A stretch of 41,166 nucleotides of DNA from Oscillospiraceae bacterium (GTDB lineage: Bacteria; Bacillota; Clostridia; Oscillospirales; UBA929). The notes beneath the pieces were generated by a model, which was given only the letters and a program-made list of their open reading frames with translations, searched no databases and was not told the origin of the DNA. Of this stretch, positions 32,120 to 39,803 are shown piece after piece; position 1 is the stretch's first letter; each line of letters starts with the position of its first letter. A program made the position numbers and the translations under genes. The DNA lies in NCBI GenBank assembly GCA_031254575.1, contig JAIRUE010000061.1:1-41166 (forward strand). Direction: 5' to 3'.

Positions 32120-33199
32120 TTATTCAATATACCCTTCGGCGCACAGCAACTCTGCGGCCAGAATACCGCCCCCGGCGGCCCCGCGCAGCGTGTTGTGCGA
32201 CAGGGAGACAAATTTTATATCGTACTGTGTATCCTCGCGCAGCCGCCCCGCGGAGACGGCCATGCCGTTCTCCAGCCCCCGGTCGAGTTTTGTCTGCGGG
32301 CGGTCGGCCTCGGTGAAGTAATGGATGAATTTTTTGGGCGCGGAGGGCAGCGCCAGCGCCTGCGGGATGCCGGAGAACGTATTCCAGCGGTCGACGACCT
32401 CCTGCAGCGGCGGCGTCTTGGCAAATGAGGCGAAAACCGCCGCCATATGCCCGTCGCTGACCGGCACGCGGATGCACTGCGTCGTGATCGACGGCTCGCT
32501 GGCCGGGACGATCACCCCGTCCTCAATCTTGCCCCATATCTTCAGCGGTTCCAGCTCGGACTTCTCCTCCTCGCCGGGAATCAGCGGGATAACGTTGTCA
32601 ACCATCTCCGGCCAGGTGCCGAAATTCTTGCCCGCGCCCGATATGGCCTGATAGGTGCAGGCCAGCACGCGCTCCACGCCGAATTCCCACAGCGGGTGCA
32701 GGGCGGGCAGATAGCTTTGGAGGGAGCAGTTGCTCTTGACCGCGATCAGGCCGCGTTTGAGCCCCATCCGTTTTCGGAAATACGGGATGACCTCGGCGTG
32801 CTGCGGGTTGACCTCCGGAATGAGCATCGGCACGTCGGGGGTGAAGCGGTGGGCGGAGTCGTTGGAGATCACGGGGCATTCCAGCTTCGCGTAGCCCTCC
32901 TCCAGCAGCTTGGTCTCGCCCTTCTTCATCGCCATCGCCGAAAAGACGAAATCCACGCTCTCCGCGATCGCCGCCCGGTCGGCCGTCGCGTCCAGCACCG
33001 TCAAGGCCGCGGTCCGGGGGGGGATGGGGTCTTCCATAGCCCAGCGGCCCGCCACGGCCTCGGCGTACGTCTTCCCCGCCGAGGACGGGGAGGCCGCCAC
33101 CGCGCCGACACTGAACCACGGATGGCTGGCCAGCAGCGTGACAAAACGCTGGCCCACCATGCCCGTCGCGCCCAGCACGCCCACCGTGTACCTCTTCAT
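32120..33199 (-). CDS. asd: Aspartate-semialdehyde dehydrogenase
   Basis: 359 residues. The NADP-binding motif is GVLGATGMVGQRFV, and the active-site Cys is in AVKSNCSLQSYLPAL, with the His in VSDGHMAAV and QAISGAGK following. The SNC..Q context and length are of the archaeal/fungal-like branch that is frequent in Clostridia. It reduces aspartyl phosphate to aspartate-semialdehyde, feeding DapA. The open frame extends upstream to 34018, but ATG 33199 with AAGGAG 9 bases upstream is the real start; the upstream frame lacks homology and lies over the spoIID-like gene. It is the first gene of asd-dapA-dapB. Confidence 0.95.
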   Translation of the reverse strand: MKRYTVGVLGATGMVGQRFVTLLASHPWFSVGAVAASPSSAGKTYAEAVAGRWAMEDPIPPRTAALTVLDATADRAAIAESVDFVFSAMAMKKGETKLLEEGYAKLECPVISNDSAHRFTPDVPMLIPEVNPQHAEVIPYFRKRMGLKRGLIAVKSNCSLQSYLPALHPLWEFGVERVLACTYQAISGAGKNFGTWPEMVDNVIPLIPGEEEKSELEPLKIWGKIEDGVIVPASEPSITTQCIRVPVSDGHMAAVFASFAKTPPLQEVVDRWNTFSGIPQALALPSAPKKFIHYFTEADRPQTKLDRGLENGMAVSAGRLREDTQYDIKFVSLSHNTLRGAAGGGILAAELLCAEGYIE

Positions 33200-33268
33200 A
33201 GAAACCAGCTCCTTCTTCTTTGTATCCGCCGGATTTCGCGGCTTATCGGCACTTTTCGCCAAAAAGGG

Positions 33269-33297
33269 TTGAACCGCGGGAAAAACGATAGTATAAT
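33269..33297 (+). promoter_or_regulatory. Promoter of the SpoIID-domain gene
   Basis: TTGAAC (33269-33274), 17 bases, TATAAT (33292-33297). It is followed by a ~105-base leader ending in TAGGAG and ATG 33410. The -10 box overlaps that of the asd promoter on the other strand. Confidence 0.75.
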
Positions 33298-33325
33298 AGT
33301 ATCGTATAGTTGCTTGTCCTGTCAA
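33296..33325 (-). promoter_or_regulatory. Promoter of asd-dapA-dapB
   Basis: Read leftward, TTGACA (33325-33320), 18 bases, TACTAT (33301-33296). The start point would be around 33288, giving a leader of about 90 bases before ATG 33199. That is too short for a lysine riboswitch, and no such fold is evident. Confidence 0.65.
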
Positions 33326-33368
33326 GGGGGCGCGCATCCTTTTCCGTCCGGATTCATTTTTCTCCGGA

Positions 33369-33387
33369 GGCGGGCGCCGTGCCCGCC
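33369..33387 (+). promoter_or_regulatory. Leader hairpin before the SpoIID-domain gene
   Basis: GGCGGGC (33369-33375), loop GCCGT, GCCCGCC (33381-33387), extended by GGA/TCC with a bulge. It lies 13 bases before the ribosome binding site TAGGAG, so it may stabilise the mRNA or modulate translation. No T-run follows. Confidence 0.5.
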
Positions 33388-33409
33388 TTCCGATGAGTAG
33401 GAGTTTTTT

Positions 33410-35047
33410 ATGAAACGCTTTGTCTGCCTGCTGCTCTGCGCCGCGGCGCTGTGCGTCCTGGCGTGCCCCCCCGCCGCCAGGGCCGCGCCCGAATCCAATC
33501 CCGTGCTGCGCGTCGGCCTTGCCTACGGCGCGGGCGCTATGATCTCGGCCAATCTCGAAAACTATATAGGCGGCGGGTACGAGTTCGGCTACCTGGACGC
33601 CGAATCGCGGTTTGTCCCGCTCGGCTGTACCGCTCAGACCAAAATCACGATGGTCAAAAACCGCAACGTCTACCTCTCCGGCGGTACATACGGCGGCACG
33701 CCCGAAGGCGACGTCGTGGGCGCGTACCACAACGGGCACGGCTCCTACCCCTCCCGCGCCGACGCGGAAGCCGCCGTCGGAGCGTTCCGGGCGCAGGGCG
33801 TCCCCGCCTTTGTGTCTTACCGGAACGGCGCGTGGCTGGCGCGTTCCTCCAGTTTCGCCGATTCGGGCGGCGGCGCGCGGGAGACCGGCAGCAAATACTG
33901 CGTGTCGGTCGTCGTCACCGGGACGGTTGACATCATTTTTCAGTTTGACTGCGACCAAACTTACAGCCTGTGCGTGCGGCCCTGCGCGCCGGACGGCGTG
34001 AGGGCCGTCACATGGCACCGCCAGCGGCGCTACGCCGGCATGTTTGAGTTCCGGCGCTTTGAGGGCGACGACCTCTATGTCTATAACGCGCTCGATATGC
34101 AGGACTACGTGAAAGGCGTCATCCCGTACGAGATGAGCCCCTCATGGCCGCTGGAGGCGCTCAAGGCGCAGGCGGTGTGCGCGCGGAGCTACGCCGTCTC
34201 CAGCATGACCCGGCACCGGGGCGAGGGGTTCAACCTCTGCACCGGCGAACACTGCCAGGTCTATTACGGGGCGGCGCAGGCGTCGGAAACGTCCGACCGC
34301 GCCGTTGACGAGACGTTCGGACAGTACCTCACCCACAACGGCCAGCCGTGCAACGCCGTCTATCACGCCTCTGACGGCGGCGCGACCGAGGACAGCGAAA
34401 ATGTGTGGACAAATGTTATCCCCTATCTGCGCGGCGTCCCCGACCCCTACGAAGACGCCTCGCAGATTCCCGGCTATCAGTGGCAGTACACCTTTACAAA
34501 CGCCCAGCTGAGCGACTATCTCAACCGCAACGGGCGCGCCAACGCGGGCGTCTCCGGGTTTTATGTCGATCAGTATACCGGGATGGGCAACGTCCTCTCG
34601 GTGACTTTCACCGACACCGCCGGCAAGGTGATCGCGTCCTATTCAAAGGAAGCGGCCCGCACCCTGATCAGGGGTCTCTCCGGCAGCTCCAACGCCCTGT
34701 CCCAGCGTTACGGCATCGCGTCGGGCGAGGCCGCGCTGACGGCGGTCTCAACGGGCGGGGCGATCCTGACGCATAGCGACCTGAGCCGGCTGTACGCCAT
34801 AGACGGGCAGGGGAATATCGCGCCGCTGCCCCCGGCCGCCGCCGTTACGCTGATCTCCTCCGGCGGGCTGTACGCCCTGCCGGTGCAGAGCGGCCCGTCG
34901 TCCTCCGGCGTCTATACCGTCACCGGGCGCGGCCACGGCCACAATGTCGGCATGAGCCAGTGGGGTGCGCGCGGCATGGCCGAGCAGGGCTTTTCATACG
35001 ACCGGATTTTAGGGCACTATTTCACCGGGGCGGAGATCACCGGATAG
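33410..35047 (+). CDS. SpoIID/LytB-domain secreted protein
   Basis: 545 residues. A signal peptide (about 1-25) is followed by a segment resembling a SPOR repeat (SYPSRADAEAAVGAFRAQGV, about residues 104-123). The SpoIID core starts near residue 220, with LDMQDYVKGVIPYEMSPSWPLEALKAQAVCARSYAVSSM, in which the Glu of YEM is the proposed lytic transglycosylase residue. The domain ends with GRGHGHNVGMSQWGARGMAEQG. SpoIID cleaves denuded glycan strands during engulfment; LytB proteins modify the amidase LytC. The long N-terminal part and a vegetative-type promoter favour a LytB-like wall-remodelling role over a strict sporulation one. ATG 33410 has TAGGAG 6 bases upstream. Confidence 0.88.
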   Translation: MKRFVCLLLCAAALCVLACPPAARAAPESNPVLRVGLAYGAGAMISANLENYIGGGYEFGYLDAESRFVPLGCTAQTKITMVKNRNVYLSGGTYGGTPEGDVVGAYHNGHGSYPSRADAEAAVGAFRAQGVPAFVSYRNGAWLARSSSFADSGGGARETGSKYCVSVVVTGTVDIIFQFDCDQTYSLCVRPCAPDGVRAVTWHRQRRYAGMFEFRRFEGDDLYVYNALDMQDYVKGVIPYEMSPSWPLEALKAQAVCARSYAVSSMTRHRGEGFNLCTGEHCQVYYGAAQASETSDRAVDETFGQYLTHNGQPCNAVYHASDGGATEDSENVWTNVIPYLRGVPDPYEDASQIPGYQWQYTFTNAQLSDYLNRNGRANAGVSGFYVDQYTGMGNVLSVTFTDTAGKVIASYSKEAARTLIRGLSGSSNALSQRYGIASGEAALTAVSTGGAILTHSDLSRLYAIDGQGNIAPLPPAAAVTLISSGGLYALPVQSGPSSSGVYTVTGRGHGHNVGMSQWGARGMAEQGFSYDRILGHYFTGAEITG

Positions 35048-35068
35048 GCTGATGAAAAAAAGAAACGC

Positions 35069-35097
35069 TTGACAAAGCGTGCCGAAGCCTGTATAAT
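35069..35097 (+). promoter_or_regulatory. Near-consensus sigma-A promoter in front of the RNA locus
   Basis: TTGACA (35069-35074), exactly 17 bases, TATAAT (35092-35097). It is the only perfect TTGACA-N17-TATAAT in this region, and it does not precede an ORF. Expected start is near 35104-35106. Confidence 0.85.
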
Positions 35098-35103
35098 ACG
35101 CTC

Positions 35104-35345
35104 GGACCGGGGGGCTCCCCCCACGGGGCGCGAGCCCCGCCATGATCGCGGCAGACCGAGGCGTACAACCACCCCGGCCCTGCATAAGGTGAAGACACCA
35201 CCCCACACAACCGGAAATCCGGCGCCGCGACCTCTTGAGTATACCACGCCGGACCCCCCTTCGCAAGCGTTTATTTCCGCGCGTGCCGGGTGCATACGGG
35301 AAGCCGGAAGGCTGACCGCGCCTTGCGCGCGTTTTTGTTTTCTTT
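35104..35345 (+). ncRNA. Candidate structured non-coding RNA
   Basis: The predicted transcript begins GGACC and folds locally into GGGGG-GCUC-CCCCC (35109-35122), GGGGC-GCGA-GCCCC with a GNRA loop (35127-35140), GCC...GGC, GGUG-AAGA-CACC (about 35190-35201) and CCGG-AAAU-CCGG (about 35214-35225). A short GC stem CGCGC-CUU-GCGCG with GUUUUUGUUUU closes it near 35317-35345. A second CCCCCC stretch near 35255-35260 could compete for the first GGGGG, so alternate folds are possible. It has no match I recognise to 6S, SRP, tmRNA or RNase P motifs. A regulatory or housekeeping RNA is inferred from promoter plus structure plus terminator. Confidence 0.4.
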
Positions 35346-35487
35346 TCGGGGGCCCCCCGGCAAAAAACGCTGGGGAGGATAAAACGGAAAAGGTTTTTGA
35401 TAACCTGTATTACGACTGTTTCAGCTTCCCGGAATGGAAGATCAAAGACAGTTCGCCGGCCGCCGGTATGAGTTTAGAATAGATCAG

Positions 35488-35523
35488 ACGGGCGCGCACT
35501 TCTGTGCGCACCCGTTCGTTTTT
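35488..35523 (+). terminator. Strong rho-independent terminator
   Basis: ACGGGCGCGCAC (35488-35499), loop TTCT, GTGCGCACCCGT (35504-35515), with one mismatch in a 12-bp stem, followed by TCGTTTTTAT. The T-run is on the plus strand, so it ends transcripts from the RNA locus or spoIID; its stem may also serve the convergent gene. Confidence 0.8.
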
Positions 35524-35532
35524 ATAATCCGG

Positions 35533-37695
35533 TCAGTACCGGTGTGAAAAGCATGAGATAAGCCACTGGACGGCCCACCAGACGAACATGAACAGCAGCA
35601 GGTTGCCCGGTGAGACGGAAGAGGCGGCGGAGGCCCGCGCCTGGCTGGTGAAAAAAAACACGACCAGCATCCCCGCGATAATCGAACACAGATGTATGCA
35701 CAGGTTTATCATGGTGAACCGGTGCAGCCGCTGCCCGCCGATCACAGCCTCGGCGTAAGGGCACAGGCCGTCGCGCGCGAGCACGGCGGCAATTTTGCCG
35801 TGGTACGGGCGGCGGGGGTCGGAAAGCTGCAGGCGCTCCTCGATGATGGGGAATTCGGGCAGGTCGGGGTTGATGCCGTATTTATCGCGCAGCAGCGTCG
35901 GCGTGATGTTGATGTCGCGCACGGCGAGGACGTTGGTCATCTTTTGCTGTTCCAGCAGCATCAGCGCGCCCTTGACCTGCGTCGAGGGCGTGTAGGAGAT
36001 GGCCAGCACCCCGGCCAGATCGTGGTTGACGGAGGTGAAGACCGCCGATTTGGAGCTGAGTTCCGGCGGAACCTGAATGCCCATGCTGTGCATAAAGTTA
36101 AGGGTCCCTATCATGATGCGGTTGCCGCCGATGCTGCCCGATATGCCTCCCTCGAACGCCTCCGGCGCGGTGACGGCCCGCAGGTAGCCCGGCTGTTCCC
36201 GCACCGCCCCCTCCAGCGCCTTGAACAGTCCGCTTCCCGACGCCCTGAGCAGCGACGCGGAGTAGGAAATGACCGATTCAAACGAGTGGTCGCCCAGGAT
36301 TTTCAGCCCGTTGAGAGCCAGCGTGCCGGACGGGAACAGATCGCCGTCCTCCAGGACCACCACGATGCCGCGGGACGTTTCGACCGCGCCCATCCAGCCG
36401 GCGATGGCCGCGCCCATGTGCGAGAGGCGGGCCGATATGCGGGAAAATACGAACGGGTACGAGCAGAATGTCGTCATCGGGACGCAGGCGCAGCAGAACG
36501 CCGAAAACGCCCAGAAGAAATACTGCCCGTCCTTGTGGTACGACGCGGCCAGCATAGCCAGCACGACCGACGCGACGATCAGAAGCGGCGTGAAAAAGCG
36601 GGTGACGCGGCTCACCACGTCCGGGGCCTCGGTCTGCGCCACAAAATCATCCGGCACGGCGGCATGGCGGGAAAAGCCGGACATCCCGCCCCAGAGCTTT
36701 TCCTCGCTCACAATGCAGTCGCAGGGCTGTTCCGGCGCGGCGGCCGTCTTATACGTCCGCGCGTAACCGGCGTACCGGTGGCCCGCCCCCCACAGCGCGA
36801 ACACGACCGATACGGCCGACACGGCGGAGTAGGGCAGAAAACCGACGGACTGATAGAAGAGGGAGCCCTCCGACGCGGTGCTGCGCAGGACGATCGAGCC
36901 GATGTGCAGCAGCGAGGAAAAGCACGACAGCGCGGCCAGCGTCTCCGCGCCCGGTTTCAGCCGGAGCAGGTCGCTCAGGCCCTTGCCCAGGATGTCGATG
37001 CCGCACAGCATCACCAGCGTTTGCAGCAGTACCATAAAAAACAGGGTCATGTAGGGCTTGCCTTCCGCGGTATAGGTCAGAAAGCCCGGCAGGAAGCCCC
37101 ATGTCTGGCAGCAGGAAACCGCGATCAGCGGGCAGGTCAGCGCGAACGCCAGAACCGCGCGCAGCCGCAGGTTGACGGAGTAAGCCTGCGCGAGCGGCTG
37201 CGCCTGCGCGAGCGGCGGAGGCGGGGCTTCCTCCCGTTTGCGCAGTTTTTGCAGCAGTTCCTTGAGAGTATTGCGCTTTTCCTTCTCGTCTTGGAAAGCG
37301 CCCTCGGAGCCGTCCTCCGCCCGGTATTCGCGGGAGGGGGCGAAATGCTCGTCAAATTCCGGGCCGAGCGAAAACTCGATGCTCTCAAACTCGCCGGATT
37401 TGTCCGGCGGCGTAGGCGGTTTCGGCGGCGCGGCGGACGGTCTGGACGGCGGGGGCGCGGACGTTTTCGGCGGTGTGGCGGAGGGTACGGCGGATGACGG
37501 TACGGACGGTTTTGGCGGCGCGGCGGAGGGTACGGCGGACGAATCCCGCGGCGCAGGTCTTGTGGCCGCGCCGAATTCATTGAGAATATCCTCATATGTA
37601 GGCTCAGGCCCGTCCGGCGGCCCGCCCGGCTGCGCGAGCAATTCCCTGATCTCGTTCAATTCGTCGTCAGGCAGTCTGTCCGACAATCCTATCAC
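35533..37695 (-). CDS. P-type-ATPase-like membrane protein lacking catalytic motifs
   Basis: 720 residues. A cytoplasmic Pro/Ser/Ala-rich N-terminus (about 45-100) and an acidic linker precede about seven to eight membrane spans. The order of segments follows P1B ATPases: the helix with CACVP (about 400), then VVVLEDGDLFPSGT (about 446-459) where the enzyme would have VVFDKTGTLTxG, then VLAVRDINITPTLL (about 590) for the TGDN region, then AAVLARDGLCPYAEA (about 640) for GDGxNDAPA. The phosphorylated Asp is Glu, and the TGE, DKTG, TGDN and GDGxND motifs are all lost. It therefore cannot pump by the usual cycle and may be a regulator or scaffold. It is the last gene of minD-mgsA-rlmB-this gene, and its ATG overlaps the rlmB stop. 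Confidence 0.8.
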   Translation of the reverse strand: MIGLSDRLPDDELNEIRELLAQPGGPPDGPEPTYEDILNEFGAATRPAPRDSSAVPSAAPPKPSVPSSAVPSATPPKTSAPPPSRPSAAPPKPPTPPDKSGEFESIEFSLGPEFDEHFAPSREYRAEDGSEGAFQDEKEKRNTLKELLQKLRKREEAPPPPLAQAQPLAQAYSVNLRLRAVLAFALTCPLIAVSCCQTWGFLPGFLTYTAEGKPYMTLFFMVLLQTLVMLCGIDILGKGLSDLLRLKPGAETLAALSCFSSLLHIGSIVLRSTASEGSLFYQSVGFLPYSAVSAVSVVFALWGAGHRYAGYARTYKTAAAPEQPCDCIVSEEKLWGGMSGFSRHAAVPDDFVAQTEAPDVVSRVTRFFTPLLIVASVVLAMLAASYHKDGQYFFWAFSAFCCACVPMTTFCSYPFVFSRISARLSHMGAAIAGWMGAVETSRGIVVVLEDGDLFPSGTLALNGLKILGDHSFESVISYSASLLRASGSGLFKALEGAVREQPGYLRAVTAPEAFEGGISGSIGGNRIMIGTLNFMHSMGIQVPPELSSKSAVFTSVNHDLAGVLAISYTPSTQVKGALMLLEQQKMTNVLAVRDINITPTLLRDKYGINPDLPEFPIIEERLQLSDPRRPYHGKIAAVLARDGLCPYAEAVIGGQRLHRFTMINLCIHLCSIIAGMLVVFFFTSQARASAASSVSPGNLLLFMFVWWAVQWLISCFSHRY

Positions 37696-38408
37696 CTACC
37701 ATATCTCATTCTGTACAGCAGCACCGCGGCGGCGCAGGAGACGTTGAGCGAGGCGGTCCTGCCCCGCATCGGCAGCGCGACCAGTTCGTCGCACATCTCC
37801 CGTGTCAGCCGGTGCAATCCCTCTTCCTCATTGCCCAGCACCAGGGCCGCCGGAAAGGTAAACTCCGTCTCAAGCGCGTTTGTCCCCGCGCCGGCGTCCG
37901 CGCCGTAGACCCGTACGCCCGTCTCCTTTATCTCCCGCAGGAACGACGGGATGCCGGGCACGCGCATGACGGGGATATGCTCTGCGGCCCCGGCGGAAGC
38001 GCGGGCCGTGGCCGCCGTCAGCGCCGCGCTGCGGCGTTTGGGGATGACCACGCCGTGCGCCCCGGCCGCTTCGGCGGTGCGGATGACCGCGCCGAGGTTG
38101 CGCTCGTCCTGTATGCCGTCGCAGACGACCAGAAAAAGTTCCTCGCCGTCCGCGCGCCGGGTGACGTCCTCGAACGCGCCGTAAGCAAACGCCGCGACGG
38201 TCGCGATGACGCCCTGATGCGTCCCGGTCGGGCTGAGGCCGTCAAGGCGCTGCCTGTCGCACTCGATCACGACGGCCCCGTTCTCCCGCGCCTGCCCGAT
38301 AAGCCCGCCCAGCCCTTTTGCGGAGGACAGGACGTACAGCCTGTCCACCGGGCGGCCCGACCGCAGGGCTTCGGCCACCGCCCGGCGCCCCTCAATCCGG
38401 TCTTGCAT
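37692..38408 (-). CDS. 23S rRNA 2'-O-methyltransferase of the RlmB/TrmH family
   Basis: About 238 residues. An N-terminal L30e-like RNA-binding domain ([17 protein letters not shown]) is followed by a SPOUT knot: motif 1 [19 protein letters not shown], motif 2 [13 protein letters not shown], motif 3 [20 protein letters not shown]. These are the SAM-binding and catalytic Arg/Asn/Glu blocks of the spoU family. It probably methylates a ribose in 23S rRNA; RlmB (G2251) is likely, but other TrmH-like targets are not excluded. ATG 38408 is taken as start (homologues begin here); the open frame continues to 38438. It overlaps mgsA by 17 bases and the downstream gene by 4. Confidence 0.9.
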   Translation of the reverse strand: MQDRIEGRRAVAEALRSGRPVDRLYVLSSAKGLGGLIGQARENGAVVIECDRQRLDGLSPTGTHQGVIATVAAFAYGAFEDVTRRADGEELFLVVCDGIQDERNLGAVIRTAEAAGAHGVVIPKRRSAALTAATARASAGAAEHIPVMRVPGIPSFLREIKETGVRVYGADAGAGTNALETEFTFPAALVLGNEEEGLHRLTREMCDELVALPMRGRTASLNVSCAAAVLLYRMRYGR

Positions 38409-38814
38409 TGCCGGCCCGCGTCGGGTTGACAATGTCACGCCAGCCGAGGTCGCCGCGCAAAAGGCCCTGTATCAGGACTTCCGCCGTCGCCACATTGGTG
38501 GCGATGGGGATGTTGTGCAGGTCGCACAGGCGCAGCAGCGCCAGATCCTGCTCGTGCGGGACCGACGCCAGCGGGTCGCGGAAGAAGAGCACAAGGTCGA
38601 TCTCGTTATAGGCGACGCGCGCGCCGATCTGCTGATCGCCGCCGTGCGCGCCGGACAGGAAGCGCGTGATGGTGAGGCCGGTGGCCTCGCTGATGAGGTT
38701 GCCGGTGGTGGCGGTGGCGCACAGGGTGTGCCGCGCGAAAATGCCGCAGTAGGCGATACAGAACTGCACCATCAGCTCTTTCTTCTTATCATGCGCGATC
38801 AAAGCGATATTCAC
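38392..38814 (-). CDS. mgsA: Methylglyoxal synthase
   Basis: 140 residues. Motifs are complete: [27 protein letters not shown] (catalytic Asp in GGDQQ), [14 protein letters not shown] and [16 protein letters not shown]. It converts dihydroxyacetone phosphate to methylglyoxal and phosphate, relieving sugar-phosphate build-up in the cytoplasm. The start is GTG 38814 with GGAGG 9 bases upstream. It lies 27 bases after minD and overlaps rlmB; the combination minD-mgsA is seen in Clostridia. Confidence 0.95.
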   Translation of the reverse strand: MNIALIAHDKKKELMVQFCIAYCGIFARHTLCATATTGNLISEATGLTITRFLSGAHGGDQQIGARVAYNEIDLVLFFRDPLASVPHEQDLALLRLCDLHNIPIATNVATAEVLIQGLLRGDLGWRDIVNPTRAGNARPD

Positions 38815-38841
38815 AGACCCCGTCCTCCCTTTCCGCCCGCG

Positions 38842-39603
38842 TTACCCCACGACCTTCCACTCCCTGAACCTGCGCGGCAGGGGACAGGGATTGCCCGCCA
38901 GACGGTCCGCGATGTTGCAGAACGCGACCGAAGCGCCGGTGCCCGCGGCGAGCACGACGGGCACGTTGTGGTTCTGCGCGGCGAGCACCATCTCGTCCTC
39001 CGGCACGACGCCGAGCAGCGGCAGCCCCACGGCGTCCATGATCTGATCGATGGTATGCGCGTGCTGGAGCTTGATGAGCCGGGGCTGTACGCGGTTGACA
39101 ATCAGCTTCGCCGGCGAATGGTCATAAAGCAGTTCGGCGCACCGGGCCCCGTCGCGCAGGGCCGACTGGTCGGGCGTGGTCACGACCAGCGCGCCGGTAC
39201 AGGCGCCCGCCGCCAGCGCGAAACCGCCGCCCAGCCCGGCCGGGCTGTCCACCAGCACAAAGGCCGCGCGCTCCGCCAGCGTCTCGATCAGGGCGCGGAA
39301 CGCCACCGGGTCGACCGGAGGATCGGGGGTTTGTATCGGCGCGGCCAGCATCGAAAGGCCCGGAATGTCGGGGTGCGCGACCAGCGCGTCGTCCAGCGGG
39401 ACCCGCCCCGCCAGAACGTCGGTGAAATCGAACACCGCCCGCTCCTGAAGGCCCAGCACGAGGTCGAGGTTGCGCAGCCCGGCGTCTCCGTCCACACAGA
39501 CCGTTTCCTGCCCGAGCTTTGCAAGGCACGAGGAAACGCCCGCGACGACCGACGTTTTGCCGACACCGCCCTTCCCGGACGCCACGACAAAGGACTGTCC
39601 CAT
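38842..39603 (-). CDS. minD: MinD-family ATPase (septum-site determining)
   Basis: 253 residues. The deviant Walker A is SGKGGVGKTS, motif A' is VDGDAGLRNLDLVLGL, and the Walker B/switch II is VLVDSPAGLGGG (DSPAG as in MinD). It would be a membrane-cycling ATPase that recruits MinC or positions envelope machinery. MinC and MinE are absent here. The C-terminal tail (PLPRRFREWKVVG) is short and less clearly the amphipathic membrane-targeting helix of MinD, so a ParA/FlhG-like role is possible. ATG 39603 is chosen; GTG 39612 is an alternative. It is the promoter-proximal gene of minD-mgsA-rlmB-pseudo-ATPase. Confidence 0.8.
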   Translation of the reverse strand: MGQSFVVASGKGGVGKTSVVAGVSSCLAKLGQETVCVDGDAGLRNLDLVLGLQERAVFDFTDVLAGRVPLDDALVAHPDIPGLSMLAAPIQTPDPPVDPVAFRALIETLAERAAFVLVDSPAGLGGGFALAAGACTGALVVTTPDQSALRDGARCAELLYDHSPAKLIVNRVQPRLIKLQHAHTIDQIMDAVGLPLLGVVPEDEMVLAAQNHNVPVVLAAGTGASVAFCNIADRLAGNPCPLPRRFREWKVVG

Positions 39604-39635
39604 TCGATTCACCCCGCTCCGGCTTGCATGAGGAT

Positions 39636-39664
39636 ATTTTACATAATAAAAAACGCGTTGTCAA
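39636..39664 (-). promoter_or_regulatory. Promoter of the minD operon
   Basis: Read leftward, TTGACA (39664-39659), 17 bases, TAAAAT (39641-39636), 33 bases before ATG 39603. Confidence 0.8.
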
Positions 39665-39703
39665 GCGCGACCGTGAAGCCCGCGCGGACGGTTGGCGGCG
39701 GCG

Positions 39704-39732
39704 TTGACAGCGGCCGCTTTGTCTGATATAAT
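39704..39732 (+). promoter_or_regulatory. Promoter of the PotD-like gene
   Basis: TTGACA (39704-39709), 17 bases, TATAAT (39727-39732), a perfect consensus, back-to-back with the minD promoter. Confidence 0.85.
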
Positions 39733-39803
39733 CCCGGGTATCGCAAATGCCCGTATATGGCCGCGGCCGTCCGGTGCGCGCCCGAAAAGGAGCTGAGACC
39801 GCG

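Larger units (their letters stand above)
35048..35532. other. 485-bp intergenic region with no convincing protein gene
   Basis: Between the SpoIID-domain gene and the convergent P-type-ATPase-like gene. It holds a near-consensus rightward promoter (35069-35097), a dense set of G/C hairpins (35104-35240), a weak terminator (35317-35345), and a strong terminator (35488-35523). Open frames in it (for example 35069-35482) start inside the promoter, have no ribosome binding site, and are unlike proteins in composition. I see no tRNA, 5S, SRP, RNase P or tmRNA signature. Confidence 0.7.

Noticed and set aside
31094-32428. 444-codon open frame antisense to dapA/dapB
   Set aside because: It spans two well-defined genes and their junctions on the other strand and has no recognisable domain.
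33200-33288. Lysine riboswitch before asd-dapA-dapB
   Set aside because: Such operons are often lysine-responsive, but the predicted leader is only about 90 bases, and the multi-helix L-box fold with its terminator is not visible.
33200-34018. Upstream extension of the asd frame
   Set aside because: The extension lies over the spoIID-like gene and the promoter region, is unlike any Asd N-terminus, and ATG 33199 has a good ribosome binding site followed at once by the NADP-binding motif.
35104-35345. 6S RNA, SRP RNA, RNase P RNA or tmRNA identity for the RNA candidate
   Set aside because: I looked for the SRP tetraloop/GGAAGG block, RNase P GAGGAAAGTCC and ACAG blocks, and tmRNA ends and found none. 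6S cannot be excluded, but no long closing stem with a central bubble is evident.
35069-35482. 137-codon open frame in the 35-kb intergenic region
   Set aside because: It starts on the -35 box of the promoter, has no ribosome binding site and reads Pro/Arg/Thr-rich noise; a non-coding RNA is a better explanation.
35692-37497. 601-codon open frame antisense to the P-type-ATPase-like gene
   Set aside because: Arg/Gln/Gly-rich composition without any motif, and no ribosome binding site; shadow of the real gene.
38515-39726. 403-codon open frame antisense to mgsA and minD
   Set aside because: Both genes on the other strand have complete motifs; this frame spans their boundary and the minD promoter.
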